Part shown: in pieces, positions 1 through 8,886 of the stretch
Layout of the letters: every line of letters starts with the position of its first letter
Position numbering within the stretch: the first letter of the stretch is position 1
Origin: Glaciecola sp048820975
GTDB lineage: Bacteria; Pseudomonadota; Gammaproteobacteria; Enterobacterales; Alteromonadaceae
Direction of reading: 5' to 3'
DNA: 64,000 nt
Assembly (NCBI RefSeq): GCF_048820975.1
Contig: NZ_JBMEUF010000001.1
Location: 744,001-808,000, forward strand
Notes under the pieces: model-generated
What the model saw: the letters and a program-made list of their open reading frames with translations, nothing else
Told to the model about the DNA's origin: nothing
The model's database searches: none
Position numbers and translations under genes: made by a program

Positions 1-810
1 AGTTAACACACGTTTTGCTTTAGTTCTATAGTGAGTGGTGTACAAAGTTAAACCTGTAAATGCTAAACCACCAACTAGATTACCTAAAGCAGTTGGAATT
101 TCATTCCAAAGCAAATAATCCATTACCGAGAAATCACCACCCATGATGATACCAAAAGGGAATAAAAACATGTTCACAACAGAGTGCTCAAAACCCATGT
201 AGAAGAACAAGAATATTGGCATCCACATAGCCATTACCTTACCGCTAACGTGTGTAGAAATCATTGCACCTACAACACCCATTGATACCATCCAGTTACA
301 AAGCATTCCACGAATAAAAATAGTAAACCACCCTGCTGTGCCGTACTCAGCGTAACCTAACGTTCTAGCTTCACCAATACTGGCTACTTTCTCTGCAATA
401 GCGCCGCCGTCAATACTGAATCCGTAAGTAAAAATGAAAGCCATCATAATGGCGGTGGTAAGTGCACCAGCAAAGTTACCTACAAACACTAAGCCCCAAT
501 TTCTTAATATTTGCGGCCACGTGACCCCTGGTCGTTTTGCTAGCCAAGCTAAAGGGCAAAGTACGAAAACACCGGTTAGTAGGTCAAATCCCATCAAGTA
601 AAGCATGCAAAAGCCAACTGGGAATAAAATAGCTCCTAGTAGAAAGTTGCCAGTGTTTACTGCAATAGTGATAGCAAATACTGCCGCAAGCGCAAGAATT
701 GCGCCTGCCATAAATGCACGAATAAGGGTATCTCTGGTAGACATGTATATTTTTGATTCACCAGCATCTACCATTTTTGTAACAAATTCTGTAGGTAATA
801 AATAAGCCAT
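1..810 (-). CDS. Formate/nitrite transporter family protein (FocA/NirC-like), 3' end beyond window
   Basis: The minus strand is open from an ATG at 810 to the window edge, about 270 codons, close to the family's full length. It reads as a very hydrophobic channel protein with the FNT signature EHSVVNMFLFP and repeated Gly-rich membrane segments. FNT proteins are pentameric inner-membrane channels for formate, nitrite or hydrosulfide; which anion cannot be told from sequence. An SD-like GGAGC lies just before the ATG. A terminator-like hairpin and a palindrome lie upstream in its leader, suggesting conditional expression. The C-terminus is missing. Confidence 0.88.
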   Translation of the reverse strand, partial: MAYLLPTEFVTKMVDAGESKIYMSTRDTLIRAFMAGAILALAAVFAITIAVNTGNFLLGAILFPVGFCMLYLMGFDLLTGVFVLCPLAWLAKRPGVTWPQILRNWGLVFVGNFAGALTTAIMMAFIFTYGFSIDGGAIAEKVASIGEARTLGYAEYGTAGWFTIFIRGMLCNWMVSMGVVGAMISTHVSGKVMAMWMPIFLFFYMGFEHSVVNMFLFPFGIIMGGDFSVMDYLLWNEIPTALGNLVGGLAFTGLTLYTTHYRTKAKRVLT

Positions 811-880
811 TAGCTTGCTCCGTTTAGTAAATTAGTTGAGTACAAAAGAAACAAGGCATATTCATTACAAATGAAATCCA

Positions 881-931
881 AAAAAAAACGGCGTCCCGAT
901 CATCACTGTGAAGTGAGATCTTGGACGCCGT
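881..931 (-). terminator. Intrinsic-terminator hairpin in the leader of the FNT gene (candidate attenuator)
   Basis: On the minus strand a 9-bp perfect stem (ACGGCGTCC/GGACGCCGT, 888-896 and 923-931) is followed by eight T residues. It sits about 70 nt upstream of the FNT start codon and points at it. No gene lies upstream on that strand before rplT, which has its own terminator. An attenuator read through under inducing conditions (for example ANTAR/NasR-type antitermination) is possible but inferred. Confidence 0.6.
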
Positions 932-954
932 TATCCTTTTAACTTAAATTGTAG

Positions 955-974
955 TGATACATCTACCTGTATCA
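955..974. promoter_or_regulatory. Palindromic operator candidate upstream of the FNT gene
   Basis: TGATACA, six bases, TGTATCA form a perfect 7-bp inverted repeat. It lies just upstream of the leader hairpin, where a promoter for the FNT gene would be. The binding factor is unknown; the motif only loosely resembles FNR/DNR-type sites. Confidence 0.4.
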
Positions 975-1180
975 AATGTTACTAAAAATACAGCAAGTAA
1001 AGTGCCAATAAAAATCACAGTGATTAAAATCAATAAAATCAATAAGCTATAAATATGAATACTATTAACCGTTAAAAAGAATGAGCCTGCGAAGTTTTAT
1101 TGTGGTGCAAACTGCACTGAAATGGCCATAATTTAAACAAGTAATGCAAAGCAATTTGAATTTATGAATCGTAAGATCCA

Positions 1181-1207
1181 AAAAAGCGAGCATCCTGCTC
1201 GCTTTTT
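1181..1207 (-). terminator. Terminator of the rplT operon
   Basis: A perfect 7-bp stem (GCGAGCA/TGCTCGC) is flanked by A and T runs, about 30 nt beyond the rplT stop codon. It would also work on the other strand. The stretch 932-1180 holds no gene; it is AT-rich promoter/leader sequence. Confidence 0.85.
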
Positions 1208-1238
1208 CGAAAAAGAACTTAAACTAATGTTTAATAGT

Positions 1239-1595
1239 TTACGCTAATGCGCCTTTTGCTGCATCAACAAGGGCAGTAAATGCCGCTTTGTCGTGAACAG
1301 CGATGTCTGCAAGTATCTTACGATCAATTTCAACAGAGGCTTTTTTCAAACCGTTGATGAAACGAGAGTATGACATACCATTTTGACGTGCAGCTGCATT
1401 AATACGAGCAATCCAAAGCTGACGGAATTGACGTTTACGTTGACGACGGTCGCGGTAAGCGTACTGACCTGCTTTAGTTACTGCTTGTACCGCTACGCGA
1501 TAAACACGTGAGCGAGCACCGTAATAACCTTTAGCTTGTTTTAATACTTTCTTGTGACGTGCGCGAGCTACTACGCCGCGTTTTACTCTAGCCAT
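1239..1595 (-). CDS. rplT: 50S ribosomal protein L20
   Basis: 118 residues, the usual L20 length, beginning MARVKRGVVARARHKKVLK, the typical basic start of L20. L20 binds 23S rRNA early in 50S assembly and in E. coli represses rpmI-rplT translation. It is last in the thrS-infC-rpmI-rplT cluster, 22 bp after rpmI, with a terminator just downstream. Identification is secure. Confidence 0.98.
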   Translation of the reverse strand: MARVKRGVVARARHKKVLKQAKGYYGARSRVYRVAVQAVTKAGQYAYRDRRQRKRQFRQLWIARINAAARQNGMSYSRFINGLKKASVEIDRKILADIAVHDKAAFTALVDAAKGALA

Positions 1596-1617
1596 TTTTC
1601 AGTCTCCTAAGTCTAAG

Positions 1618-1815
1618 TTATACGTACGGCAACATACGTTGAATAAGAGCGGTATCGTTCTTGTGAACAAGCTTCTTACTACGTAGATGACGTTTACGCT
1701 TAGTACTCTTTTTGGTCAAAATGTGACGCAAGTGAGACTGTTTACTTTTAAAGCGACCTGAACCCGTTTTACGAAAACGTTTCGCGGCTCCGCTGTTTGA
1801 TTTCATTTTAGGCAT
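1618..1815 (-). CDS. rpmI: 50S ribosomal protein L35
   Basis: 65 residues, highly basic, starting MPKMKSNSGAAKRFRKT as in other L35 proteins. It lies between infC and rplT in the conserved order. The 118-bp gap to infC (1816-1933) holds no gene; in E. coli the corresponding region takes part in L20-mediated control, which was not demonstrated here. Confidence 0.98.
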   Translation of the reverse strand: MPKMKSNSGAAKRFRKTGSGRFKSKQSHLRHILTKKSTKRKRHLRSKKLVHKNDTALIQRMLPYV

Positions 1816-1933
1816 TGCTAAAACTCCGCATTGTTTTAAACCTCATTAGCTATTTAATAAAACGCATAATGAGAAGTTAGTATTTGCAGCAAGGTGTTAC
1901 TAGTTGTGCAGACCAATAAACTTTAGACCGTTA

Positions 1934-2473
1934 CTACTTCTTGTTTGGTGCGAGAACCATGATCATTTGACGACCTTCAACACGATTGGGAAAAGACTCA
2001 ACCGTGGCAATATCTTGCAAATCGGTTTTGACGCGATTCAATAAGTCGATGCCAATCTCTTGGTGAGCCATTTCACGTCCACGAAAACGTATGGTTACTT
2101 TGGCTTTATCTCCACCTTCTAGAAAGCGACGCAGGTTGCGCAGTTTTACCTGGTAATCGCCTTCATCAGTGCCAGGGCGAAATTTAATCTCCTTGACCTG
2201 AATTTGCTTTTGCTTTTTCTTTTGCTCTTTTTGGGCTTTGCTCTTTTCAAACAAGAACTTACCGTAGTCCATAATTTTACAGACCGGGGGATTAGCATTC
2301 GGGCTAACTTCAACTAAATCTAAACTAGCTTCAACAGCCAGTTCCATTGCTTCGTTTATTGGGACCACTCCGGCTTGTTCGCCATCAGCTTTCACTAAAC
2401 GTACTTCATTAACCGTGATTTCTTCGTTAATACGGGATTTATCACCCTGAGATTTATTGCTAACGCCTTTAAT
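1934..2473 (-). CDS. infC: Translation initiation factor IF-3 with AUU start codon
   Basis: 179 residues. The frame extends above the first standard start (a GTG at 2395) through SRINEEITVNEVRLVKADG, matching the IF3 N-terminal domain, to an ATT at 2473-2471. A strong GGAGG lies 8 nt upstream (about 2482-2486). IF3 binds the 30S subunit and rejects non-canonical starts; an AUU start lets it repress itself, as in E. coli. The linker and C-terminal domain (KIMDYGKFLFEKSK onward) are intact. Confidence 0.96.
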   Translation of the reverse strand: MKGVSNKSQGDKSRINEEITVNEVRLVKADGEQAGVVPINEAMELAVEASLDLVEVSPNANPPVCKIMDYGKFLFEKSKAQKEQKKKQKQIQVKEIKFRPGTDEGDYQVKLRNLRRFLEGGDKAKVTIRFRGREMAHQEIGIDLLNRVKTDLQDIATVESFPNRVEGRQMIMVLAPNKK

Positions 2474-2571
2474 TTGCTATTCCTCCAAGAACTAAAAAAA
2501 TGGCGAAAACGGAAAAACTGAGTTAAGACCGTTCTCGCAGCCACGTATTATACTTATTTCGGCGCGTTGTG

Positions 2572-4488
2572 CTATTGAATTTTTTTACTTTTTACATCTT
2601 TTAACAGTAATTCTGCAAATTCATCTACACTCATCACGCCTAAATCATCACCTTTTCGGCTTCTAACCGCGACTTGGCCTGACTCTTTCTCTTTTTCACC
2701 TACGACTAACAAGTAAGGTACTTTTTTCAAGGTATGTTCGCGTATTTTGAAACCAATCTTTTCGTTTCTTACATCTTGCTTAGCCCGTAAACCTTTGCTA
2801 CTGAGGGTTTTAACAACCTCTGCCACATATTCAGATTGCGAGTCAGTAATGTTTAAGACCGCTACTTGAGTAGGTGCAAGCCAAATTGGGAACGCTCCTG
2901 TGAACTCTTCGGTTAATATACCAATGAAGCGCTCTAAAGAACCTAAAATAGCACGGTGAATCATAACCGGCACTTTACGCTCGCCGTCTTCGTCTACGTA
3001 AGTAGAACCTAAACGCCCTGGCATTGAGAAATCAAGCTGTACTGTACCGCACTGCCATGCTCTATCTAAACAATCATAGAGGGTAAATTCAATTTTAGGT
3101 CCGTAAAACGCCCCTTCTCCAGGTTGATAGTCAAATTCAATATCATTTCTAGTAAGCGCGTCTGCTAAGGCCTTTTCAGACTGATCCCAAATTTCATCAC
3201 TTCCTACACGTTTTTCAGGTCGTGTAGATAATTTAACGGCAATTTTATCAAAACCGAATGTAGCATATGTATCGTAAACCATTTTAATACATTCGCTGAC
3301 TTCATCTAAAATTTGATCTTCGGTACAAAAGATATGTGCGTCATCTTGCGTGAAGCCACGTACACGCATTAATCCGTGCAATGCGCCTGACGGTTCATTT
3401 CGATGGCAGCAACCAAATTCAGCCATTTTTAAGGGCAAGTCACGGTACGATTTTAAACCTTGGTTAAATATTTGTACGTGGCCTGGGCAATTCATGGGTT
3501 TAATCGCATATTCACGCTTTTCAGACTCTGTAGTGAACATGTTTTCGGCGTACTTGTCCCAATGACCTGACTTTTCCCACAAGCTGCGGTCCATCATTAA
3601 AGGTCCTTTCACTTCATCGTAGCCATATTCACGTAATTTTTCGCGAATAAAGCCCTCTAATTCAGTGTAAATAGTCCAGCCGTCATTGTGCCAAAATACC
3701 ATCCCTGGGGCTTCTTCTTGCCAATGCCATAGGTTGAGTGCTTTACCTATTTTACGATGGTCACGCTTTTCTGCTTCTTCTAAACGATTTAAATAGGCTT
3801 TCAACTGCTTTTTGTCAGCCCAAGCGGTACCATAAATACGTTGTAACATTTTGTTGTCACTGTTGCCGCGCCAATAAGCGCCGGCTACTTTCATTAATTT
3901 AAAAAAATGACAAAAACGCATGTTTGGCACATGGGGGCCTCGGCACATGTCAGTATATTCTTCGTGATGATACAAACCAGGTTGATCAGTCTTCTCAATG
4001 TTTTCATCAAGAATTTGAATTTTATAGGTCTCGCCTCTTGCTTCAAACGCATCTCGCGCTTGTTGCCAAGTCACCACTTTTTTGACTACATCGTAATTAG
4101 TTTTAGCAAGCTCAAGCATGCGCTTTTCAAGTTTAGCTAGGGCTTCTTGATTAAGTGGCTCTTCTAAATCTACGTCATAGTAGAAGCCATTATCAATGGT
4201 AGGGCCTATTGCCATTTTTACATCAGGGTATAATTGCTTTATTGCATGCCCCAACAAATGCGCACAAGAGTGGCGTATAATTTCTAAACCCGCGTCATCT
4301 CGTGCGGTAATAATCTGCAGACTTGCGTCTTGTGTGATCATGTCAACTGCATCAGCAAGTTGGCCATCAATTTTTCCAGCAATAGTAGCTTTGGCTAAAC
4401 CAGGGCCAATATCATTTGCTACATCTAAAATTGAAACAGGTTTGTCAAAACTACGTTGACTTCCATCAGGGAGAGTAATTACAGGCAT
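2572..4488 (-). CDS. thrS: Threonyl-tRNA synthetase
   Basis: 638 residues, starting MPVITLPDGS like E. coli ThrRS. The TGS domain is followed by the editing domain with H73xxxH77 (HSCAHLLGHA), the class II catalytic core including MNCPGH, and a C-terminal anticodon-binding domain. It charges tRNA-Thr with threonine in the cytosol. The start at 4488 is preferred over an in-frame ATG at 4527 because an AAGGA lies at 4494-4498 and the longer reading would translate through the operator hairpin. First gene of the thrS-infC-rpmI-rplT cluster. Confidence 0.97.
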   Translation of the reverse strand: MPVITLPDGSQRSFDKPVSILDVANDIGPGLAKATIAGKIDGQLADAVDMITQDASLQIITARDDAGLEIIRHSCAHLLGHAIKQLYPDVKMAIGPTIDNGFYYDVDLEEPLNQEALAKLEKRMLELAKTNYDVVKKVVTWQQARDAFEARGETYKIQILDENIEKTDQPGLYHHEEYTDMCRGPHVPNMRFCHFFKLMKVAGAYWRGNSDNKMLQRIYGTAWADKKQLKAYLNRLEEAEKRDHRKIGKALNLWHWQEEAPGMVFWHNDGWTIYTELEGFIREKLREYGYDEVKGPLMMDRSLWEKSGHWDKYAENMFTTESEKREYAIKPMNCPGHVQIFNQGLKSYRDLPLKMAEFGCCHRNEPSGALHGLMRVRGFTQDDAHIFCTEDQILDEVSECIKMVYDTYATFGFDKIAVKLSTRPEKRVGSDEIWDQSEKALADALTRNDIEFDYQPGEGAFYGPKIEFTLYDCLDRAWQCGTVQLDFSMPGRLGSTYVDEDGERKVPVMIHRAILGSLERFIGILTEEFTGAFPIWLAPTQVAVLNITDSQSEYVAEVVKTLSSKGLRAKQDVRNEKIGFKIREHTLKKVPYLLVVGEKEKESGQVAVRSRKGDDLGVMSVDEFAELLLKDVKSKKIQ

Positions 4489-4493
4489 AAAAG

Positions 4494-4525
4494 TCCTTCC
4501 AGTGGTGACACCTACCAAGCGCCAC
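4494..4525 (-). promoter_or_regulatory. tRNA-Thr anticodon-arm mimic (thrS translational operator)
   Basis: The thrS leader folds GTGGCGC-TTGGTAG-GTGTCAC: a 7-bp stem (two G-U pairs) with a 7-nt loop carrying GGU flanked as in a tRNA-Thr(GGU) anticodon loop. It spans 4505-4525, ending seven bases before the AAGGA ribosome-binding site. In E. coli ThrRS binds an anticodon-like hairpin in its own leader and blocks translation; the layout here fits that mechanism. Confidence 0.7.
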
Positions 4526-4778
4526 ATGTATTTTTATTTAAGAAATTTGTTTGATTAAAATATAAAAATTAAATACGTAACAATGTACTACACCTTAATC
4601 AGTGCGCAGAGTATACCGACATGCGCATACGCCTTGCAAATAGACTTTATAATAAATTAATATTTCTATGAATTTAGACCCCCTACTGGCGCTATTTCCC
4701 ATTGCTCTATTGTTTTTTTATTGAGCTTATTGCTTAAATTACCGTATCAAAGGAAATCTAACACCCATTACATCAATT

Positions 4779-5822
4779 ATGATACACCGCAATAATTTAA
4801 CCACTATTTTGATCGCAGCCGCTACAATCGCGCTTAGCGCTTGCTCTAAGCATCATCAACTTGAAAGTGACCTTGCATCCTACACACAACGCTTAGAAGA
4901 CTTTACTGAGCTTCAATCCCATAGCACTGATTTTATCAAACCAATTAGCCTTGCGCCTTTACCTAGTAAATCTGAGCTTATATATAGTATTGCCCCAACC
5001 AATATTAATTTACGTGAATTTAATGCTTTTAATGCATGCACCTTAAATACGTTGATAGCTGAGCGAAACACCGCGCTAGGAAAGATGCAATTGCCCTCAA
5101 GCCGTTTTATATATGAAAACCAACTGCTCACTGAATTTGATAAATGCCTAGAGTTTCTAAACAATACACAAGCTGATAAAGAACTAATCAACAAACTTGA
5201 AGAATTAAAGAGTATTAAACTAGCCCAATATTCTAAGGTTTGGTCTAATTTCATTACCCAGTCTAATGAAATTACGCGCCAAATAAGTGGAGCAAGTGAC
5301 TACATAACCGCTAGCAGTTCTGACAACTTTTTTGCTACAAAGCAAGCTTTTACGTACTTAGCCAAAACTTACCACAGAAATTCAACGCCACACATTAGCG
5401 TTTCCTCCAAGGAACTTGAGCGCCATATGCAAACTCTTGAGCAGTCGCGTTTGCTAGGGCGCATATTTAAAAGCCAAATAGTTATTACCCAGTATTTAAA
5501 TGCTAATAGCCCTATTTTGGAAAAATATCTTGATATAAATAAATGCGAAAATGTGACACAAGAAAATGACATAGCCATAATGCGTAATATCTTCACCTTA
5601 TTTTTTGCCCAAAAGATACAAGCTGTTGCGGGTGAGTTGAATAAATATATGTATCACCTACGCCCAATAGTACTTAGCTTAGTTGAACACACTAATTTAC
5701 CGCCTGCATATAGCGCGTACTTGCATCACAATTTAGAGCTAGAACACAGCAAATACAAAGCGAGTATGCAAAAGCATATTTCTTTATGGCAGAAGATTTT
5801 TGCAAGGTGTGATGCAAGGTAG
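4779..5822 (+). CDS. DUF3080-like predicted lipoprotein
   Basis: 347 residues with an N-terminal signal and a lipobox ending LSAC (Cys22), so probably an outer-membrane or periplasmic lipoprotein. The rest is mainly helical; the segment LREFNAFNACTLNTLIAERN resembles the uncharacterised DUF3080 family of marine Gammaproteobacteria. It is divergent from thrS. No enzymatic motif seen and the function is unknown. Confidence 0.75.
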   Translation: MIHRNNLTTILIAAATIALSACSKHHQLESDLASYTQRLEDFTELQSHSTDFIKPISLAPLPSKSELIYSIAPTNINLREFNAFNACTLNTLIAERNTALGKMQLPSSRFIYENQLLTEFDKCLEFLNNTQADKELINKLEELKSIKLAQYSKVWSNFITQSNEITRQISGASDYITASSSDNFFATKQAFTYLAKTYHRNSTPHISVSSKELERHMQTLEQSRLLGRIFKSQIVITQYLNANSPILEKYLDINKCENVTQENDIAIMRNIFTLFFAQKIQAVAGELNKYMYHLRPIVLSLVEHTNLPPAYSAYLHHNLELEHSKYKASMQKHISLWQKIFARCDAR

Positions 5823-5962
5823 ATAAGTAGTTTGATTTTCGCACTTTGAAATGGAATGTTTATGCAAATTTTTGAGAATTGCAAATGCGTGATATCCTTA
5901 AGGATTGCACTTATACAACTCTTTTATATCCGTTTTTACATTAGTAAGTGAGACTCAATTTT

Positions 5963-6733
5963 ATGTATTCAATTCCTCATATTGATTTACGCGGTAAAGT
6001 TAGCGCCGTTGAATGGCAAACTCGCGTAGAATTAGCGGCTGCTTATCGTTTATTGGTAATGCACGGATGGGATGACTTAATTCACACCCATATTTCGGCG
6101 CGCATACCCGGCACAGAAGATTTACTCATTAATGCGTTTGGCTTAGCGTTTGAAGAAGTAACTGCCTCAAATTTAGTAAAAATTGATATTGAAGGGAATG
6201 TGCTAGATGAAGACTCCCCTTTTTCTATTAATCCAGCGGGTTTCACTATTCATAGTGCTGTGCATCATGCAAGGCCTGAAGACCAATGCGCCCTACACAT
6301 ACATCATCCAGATGCCATTGCAGTTGGCAGTTGTAAAGATGGCTTATTACCGTACAGCCAATATGCAGCCTTCGCTTTAGCCAGCATGAGTTATCATAGT
6401 TATGAAGGCTTGGCCGTGAACCCTGATGAAATAAAACGCCTACAAGAAGACCTAGGGACCGCTAACTTTATGCTCCTTAGAAACCACGGCGCACTCACTA
6501 TGGGAATGACCATAGGCGATGCATTTATGCACATGTATGACCTTATTCGAGCCTGTGAAATACAAGTTAAATTACAACATAGCCTTGACTCAGTGCATAC
6601 TGTACACGCCAGTGTAATTGACGGCATAAAAGCACAAGCCGCTATTGTGCATACGGGCGAAACCGGTGGGCAAAAAGCATGGCCAGCCATGCTTAGAAGA
6701 GTAAAACGACAATATCCTCACTTTGACATTTAA
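5963..6733 (+). CDS. Class II aldolase/adducin family protein
   Basis: 256 residues from ATG 5963; a GTG five codons upstream (5948) is an alternative. The class II aldolase fold is visible: a HTHISARIPG segment, then LHIHHPDAIAV with the zinc-binding histidines, and NHGALTMG. Members cleave sugar phosphates or 2-keto-3-deoxy sugar acids, or are decarboxylases. It lies 18 bp before the dehydratase gene, so co-transcription is likely and a retro-aldol role in sugar-acid breakdown is inferred. The substrate is unknown. The upstream gap 5823-5962 is AT-rich promoter DNA. Confidence 0.85.
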   Translation: MYSIPHIDLRGKVSAVEWQTRVELAAAYRLLVMHGWDDLIHTHISARIPGTEDLLINAFGLAFEEVTASNLVKIDIEGNVLDEDSPFSINPAGFTIHSAVHHARPEDQCALHIHHPDAIAVGSCKDGLLPYSQYAAFALASMSYHSYEGLAVNPDEIKRLQEDLGTANFMLLRNHGALTMGMTIGDAFMHMYDLIRACEIQVKLQHSLDSVHTVHASVIDGIKAQAAIVHTGETGGQKAWPAMLRRVKRQYPHFDI

Positions 6734-6751
6734 ACGCTATAGTAGATAAAT

Positions 6752-7927
6752 ATGAAAATTACCCATGTAGAAATATTTGATATTCATTGCCCCGAGCGAC
6801 CGCCTTGGAACCCTATTTTTGTTCGCATTCATACTGATGAAGGTATTCACGGTGTAGGTGAAGCCGGTTTAGCTTATGACTGGGGGCACAGTGCTGCTGC
6901 AGCCATGATAAAAGAAATAGCTGAAGCCGTTCTCATAGGATTTGACCCTTTTAGCACTGAGCTTTTATGGTCACGTATGTTACGTGAAAGCTTTTGGGGG
7001 CTAGGTGGCGGCCCAGTATTATATTCGGCGATGAGCGCCATTGACACCGCACTTTGGGACATAAAAGGCAAAGCCTTAAATGTGCCGGTGTATCAGCTGT
7101 TGGGCGGAAAAACCAATGACAAACTGCGCACTTATGCAAGCCAATTGCAATTTGACTGGAGCCAAGACTGCGTAAAAATGTTAAGCCCCGATGACTACGC
7201 GCGTTCCGCAGCAAAAGCCATGGCAGAAGGTTACGATGCGGTAAAAGTAGACCCTATTGTTTATGACGAAAATGGTGATTCTAGCTTTGATCGCACAAAG
7301 TTATTTACGCCAAAGCAAATGAAGCTATTTGGCGATCGTTTACGTGCTATTCGCAAAGAAGTTGGTGACGAAGTTGATATTATTTTTGAGGCACATTCAC
7401 TTATGGGATGTGCATCTGCGATTCAAATGGGAAAAGTAATAGAAGAAGTGGGCTGCATGATGTTTGAAGAGCCTGTGAATTACTTAAATTCAGCTGTGCA
7501 TAAAAAAGTATCTGACCGCGTAAATGTGCCTATTGCGGGTGGTGAGCGATTATACCATCGCTGGGATTGCCGCCCATATTTTGAAGACCAATCTATTGAT
7601 GTACTTCAGCCTGATGTAGGGCTATGCGGCGGATTTACCGAAGCGAAAAAAGTATGCGATTATGCTGATGTTTATGATATTCGCATTCAAGCGCACGTGT
7701 GCGGTGGTCCTGTTGCTACGGCGGCGGCCCTGCAGTTAGAAGCGGCAATTCCGAATTTCTTGATTCACGAACATCACACATATGCGATTAAACATTGGAA
7801 TCGTGAGTTGTGTATTCAAGATTACCAACCGCAAAACGGTGTGTTTACCGTGCCTGACTTACCTGGCATTGGTATTGAGCTAAATGACGAAATTGTTAAT
7901 CGTTCACCTAAGGTAACGGTTAAATAA
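6752..7927 (+). CDS. Enolase-superfamily sugar-acid dehydratase (mandelate racemase/muconate lactonizing family)
   Basis: 391 residues. The N-terminal capping domain (MKITHVEIFDI) is followed by a barrel with metal-ligand regions at IIFEAH, MFEEPV and AGGERLY, and a late histidine at IQAHVCGG. Such enzymes abstract the proton next to a carboxylate; galactonate/mannonate/fuconate-type dehydratases are closest in layout. With the aldolase upstream and the lactonase and SDR facing it, it probably dehydrates an aldonic acid to a 2-keto-3-deoxy acid. Exact substrate not determinable. A cycloisomerase of anhydrosugar metabolism is an alternative. Confidence 0.88.
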   Translation: MKITHVEIFDIHCPERPPWNPIFVRIHTDEGIHGVGEAGLAYDWGHSAAAAMIKEIAEAVLIGFDPFSTELLWSRMLRESFWGLGGGPVLYSAMSAIDTALWDIKGKALNVPVYQLLGGKTNDKLRTYASQLQFDWSQDCVKMLSPDDYARSAAKAMAEGYDAVKVDPIVYDENGDSSFDRTKLFTPKQMKLFGDRLRAIRKEVGDEVDIIFEAHSLMGCASAIQMGKVIEEVGCMMFEEPVNYLNSAVHKKVSDRVNVPIAGGERLYHRWDCRPYFEDQSIDVLQPDVGLCGGFTEAKKVCDYADVYDIRIQAHVCGGPVATAAALQLEAAIPNFLIHEHHTYAIKHWNRELCIQDYQPQNGVFTVPDLPGIGIELNDEIVNRSPKVTVK

Positions 7928-7972
7928 AATTATTTAAGCGATTACCACTACGCTAAGCGTTGAAAAATGCGT

Positions 7973-8878
7973 TTATGGCTTTAGTTGATAAAGCCTAGAC
8001 GCATTTTTTTGCATTACGGCTCTAATATCAGCAATATTGTTATTGAATAGTAGCCCTACGGCATAATGTATCTTTTCCCAATACTCTTGATAGCTGCATG
8101 AAAAAGTAGTCAAGGGATAATTACTCGCGCACATTACGCGTTGTTTCCCAAATGCACTTATGCACACACTCAATACCTGATTAATTTGTGTGGAAGTGTA
8201 CTGCCTACTCACCATTTCAAAACCCGAACACTTTACGTATAACTGAGGTAATAAAGATAACTTTTGGATGTTTAATTGCCATACTTGAAACAAGTTAGAT
8301 GTATAACAAGGCGCAAATCCGGCATGATTGAGCACAAGGTTTAACGAAGGGAATTGCGAAAAAAAGTCGTTAATAATTGTAGTATGACGCAAATTACTTA
8401 CATCAAACTGCAGTTCAAATAGCAGGTTATGCTGAGCTAAATAAGCAATATTTTTGTTTATCTGAGTATTACTACAAATTATTTCAATATCATCATCAAT
8501 TATGTGGCGAACGCCTTTAACTCTTTGATGCCTTGTTAATTGCTTTATCTTGTATACAAAATCCTGATGCGCTAAACGAAGATCCACATGCGCAATGCCG
8601 CCTAATTGAAGAAGCTCGTTCTCTTGCATAAGACCATCAATCCACGCTATTTCTAATTCTGGTTGGCCGTTATCGAAACCCGCTTCAATATGAACCGCGC
8701 CTTGTAAATGCAAACCATTTGCTAGATGCAATTCCTCAACACCCACATTACGATCAATCAAGGGCTTGTCAGGCCAAAAAGGAGCATTGCCTGGCTTCAG
8801 CCATTCATATTTACCTTTGTTTATATCAAGTAAATGTATGTGGGGGTCTACAATATTTAATACGTGTTCGTTTTTCAT
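7973..8878 (-). CDS. Amidohydrolase-family lactonase-like hydrolase
   Basis: 301 residues with N-terminal IVDPHIHLLD (HxH metal motif), HIEAGFD and a C-terminal ASNYPLTTF segment typical of amidohydrolase_2 TIM barrels such as L-fuconolactonase and related sugar lactonases. It would open the lactone made by a sugar dehydrogenase. Eight bases downstream of the SDR gene and convergent with the dehydratase, so the four genes look like one catabolic unit. Confidence 0.82.
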   Translation of the reverse strand: MKNEHVLNIVDPHIHLLDINKGKYEWLKPGNAPFWPDKPLIDRNVGVEELHLANGLHLQGAVHIEAGFDNGQPELEIAWIDGLMQENELLQLGGIAHVDLRLAHQDFVYKIKQLTRHQRVKGVRHIIDDDIEIICSNTQINKNIAYLAQHNLLFELQFDVSNLRHTTIINDFFSQFPSLNLVLNHAGFAPCYTSNLFQVWQLNIQKLSLLPQLYVKCSGFEMVSRQYTSTQINQVLSVCISAFGKQRVMCASNYPLTTFSCSYQEYWEKIHYAVGLLFNNNIADIRAVMQKNASRLYQLKP

Positions 8879-8886
8879 GATTTGTA

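Noticed and set aside
605..805. Plus-strand 66-codon frame over the FNT gene
   Set aside because: Antisense to a clear membrane transporter reading.
4489..4527. Thirteen-codon N-terminal extension of ThrRS
   Set aside because: It is encoded by the operator hairpin and lacks similarity to ThrRS; the SD and homology place the start at 4488.
5948..5962. GTG start of the class II aldolase
   Set aside because: Possible, but the five added residues are not typical of the family and the SD is weak for either start, so the ATG was chosen.
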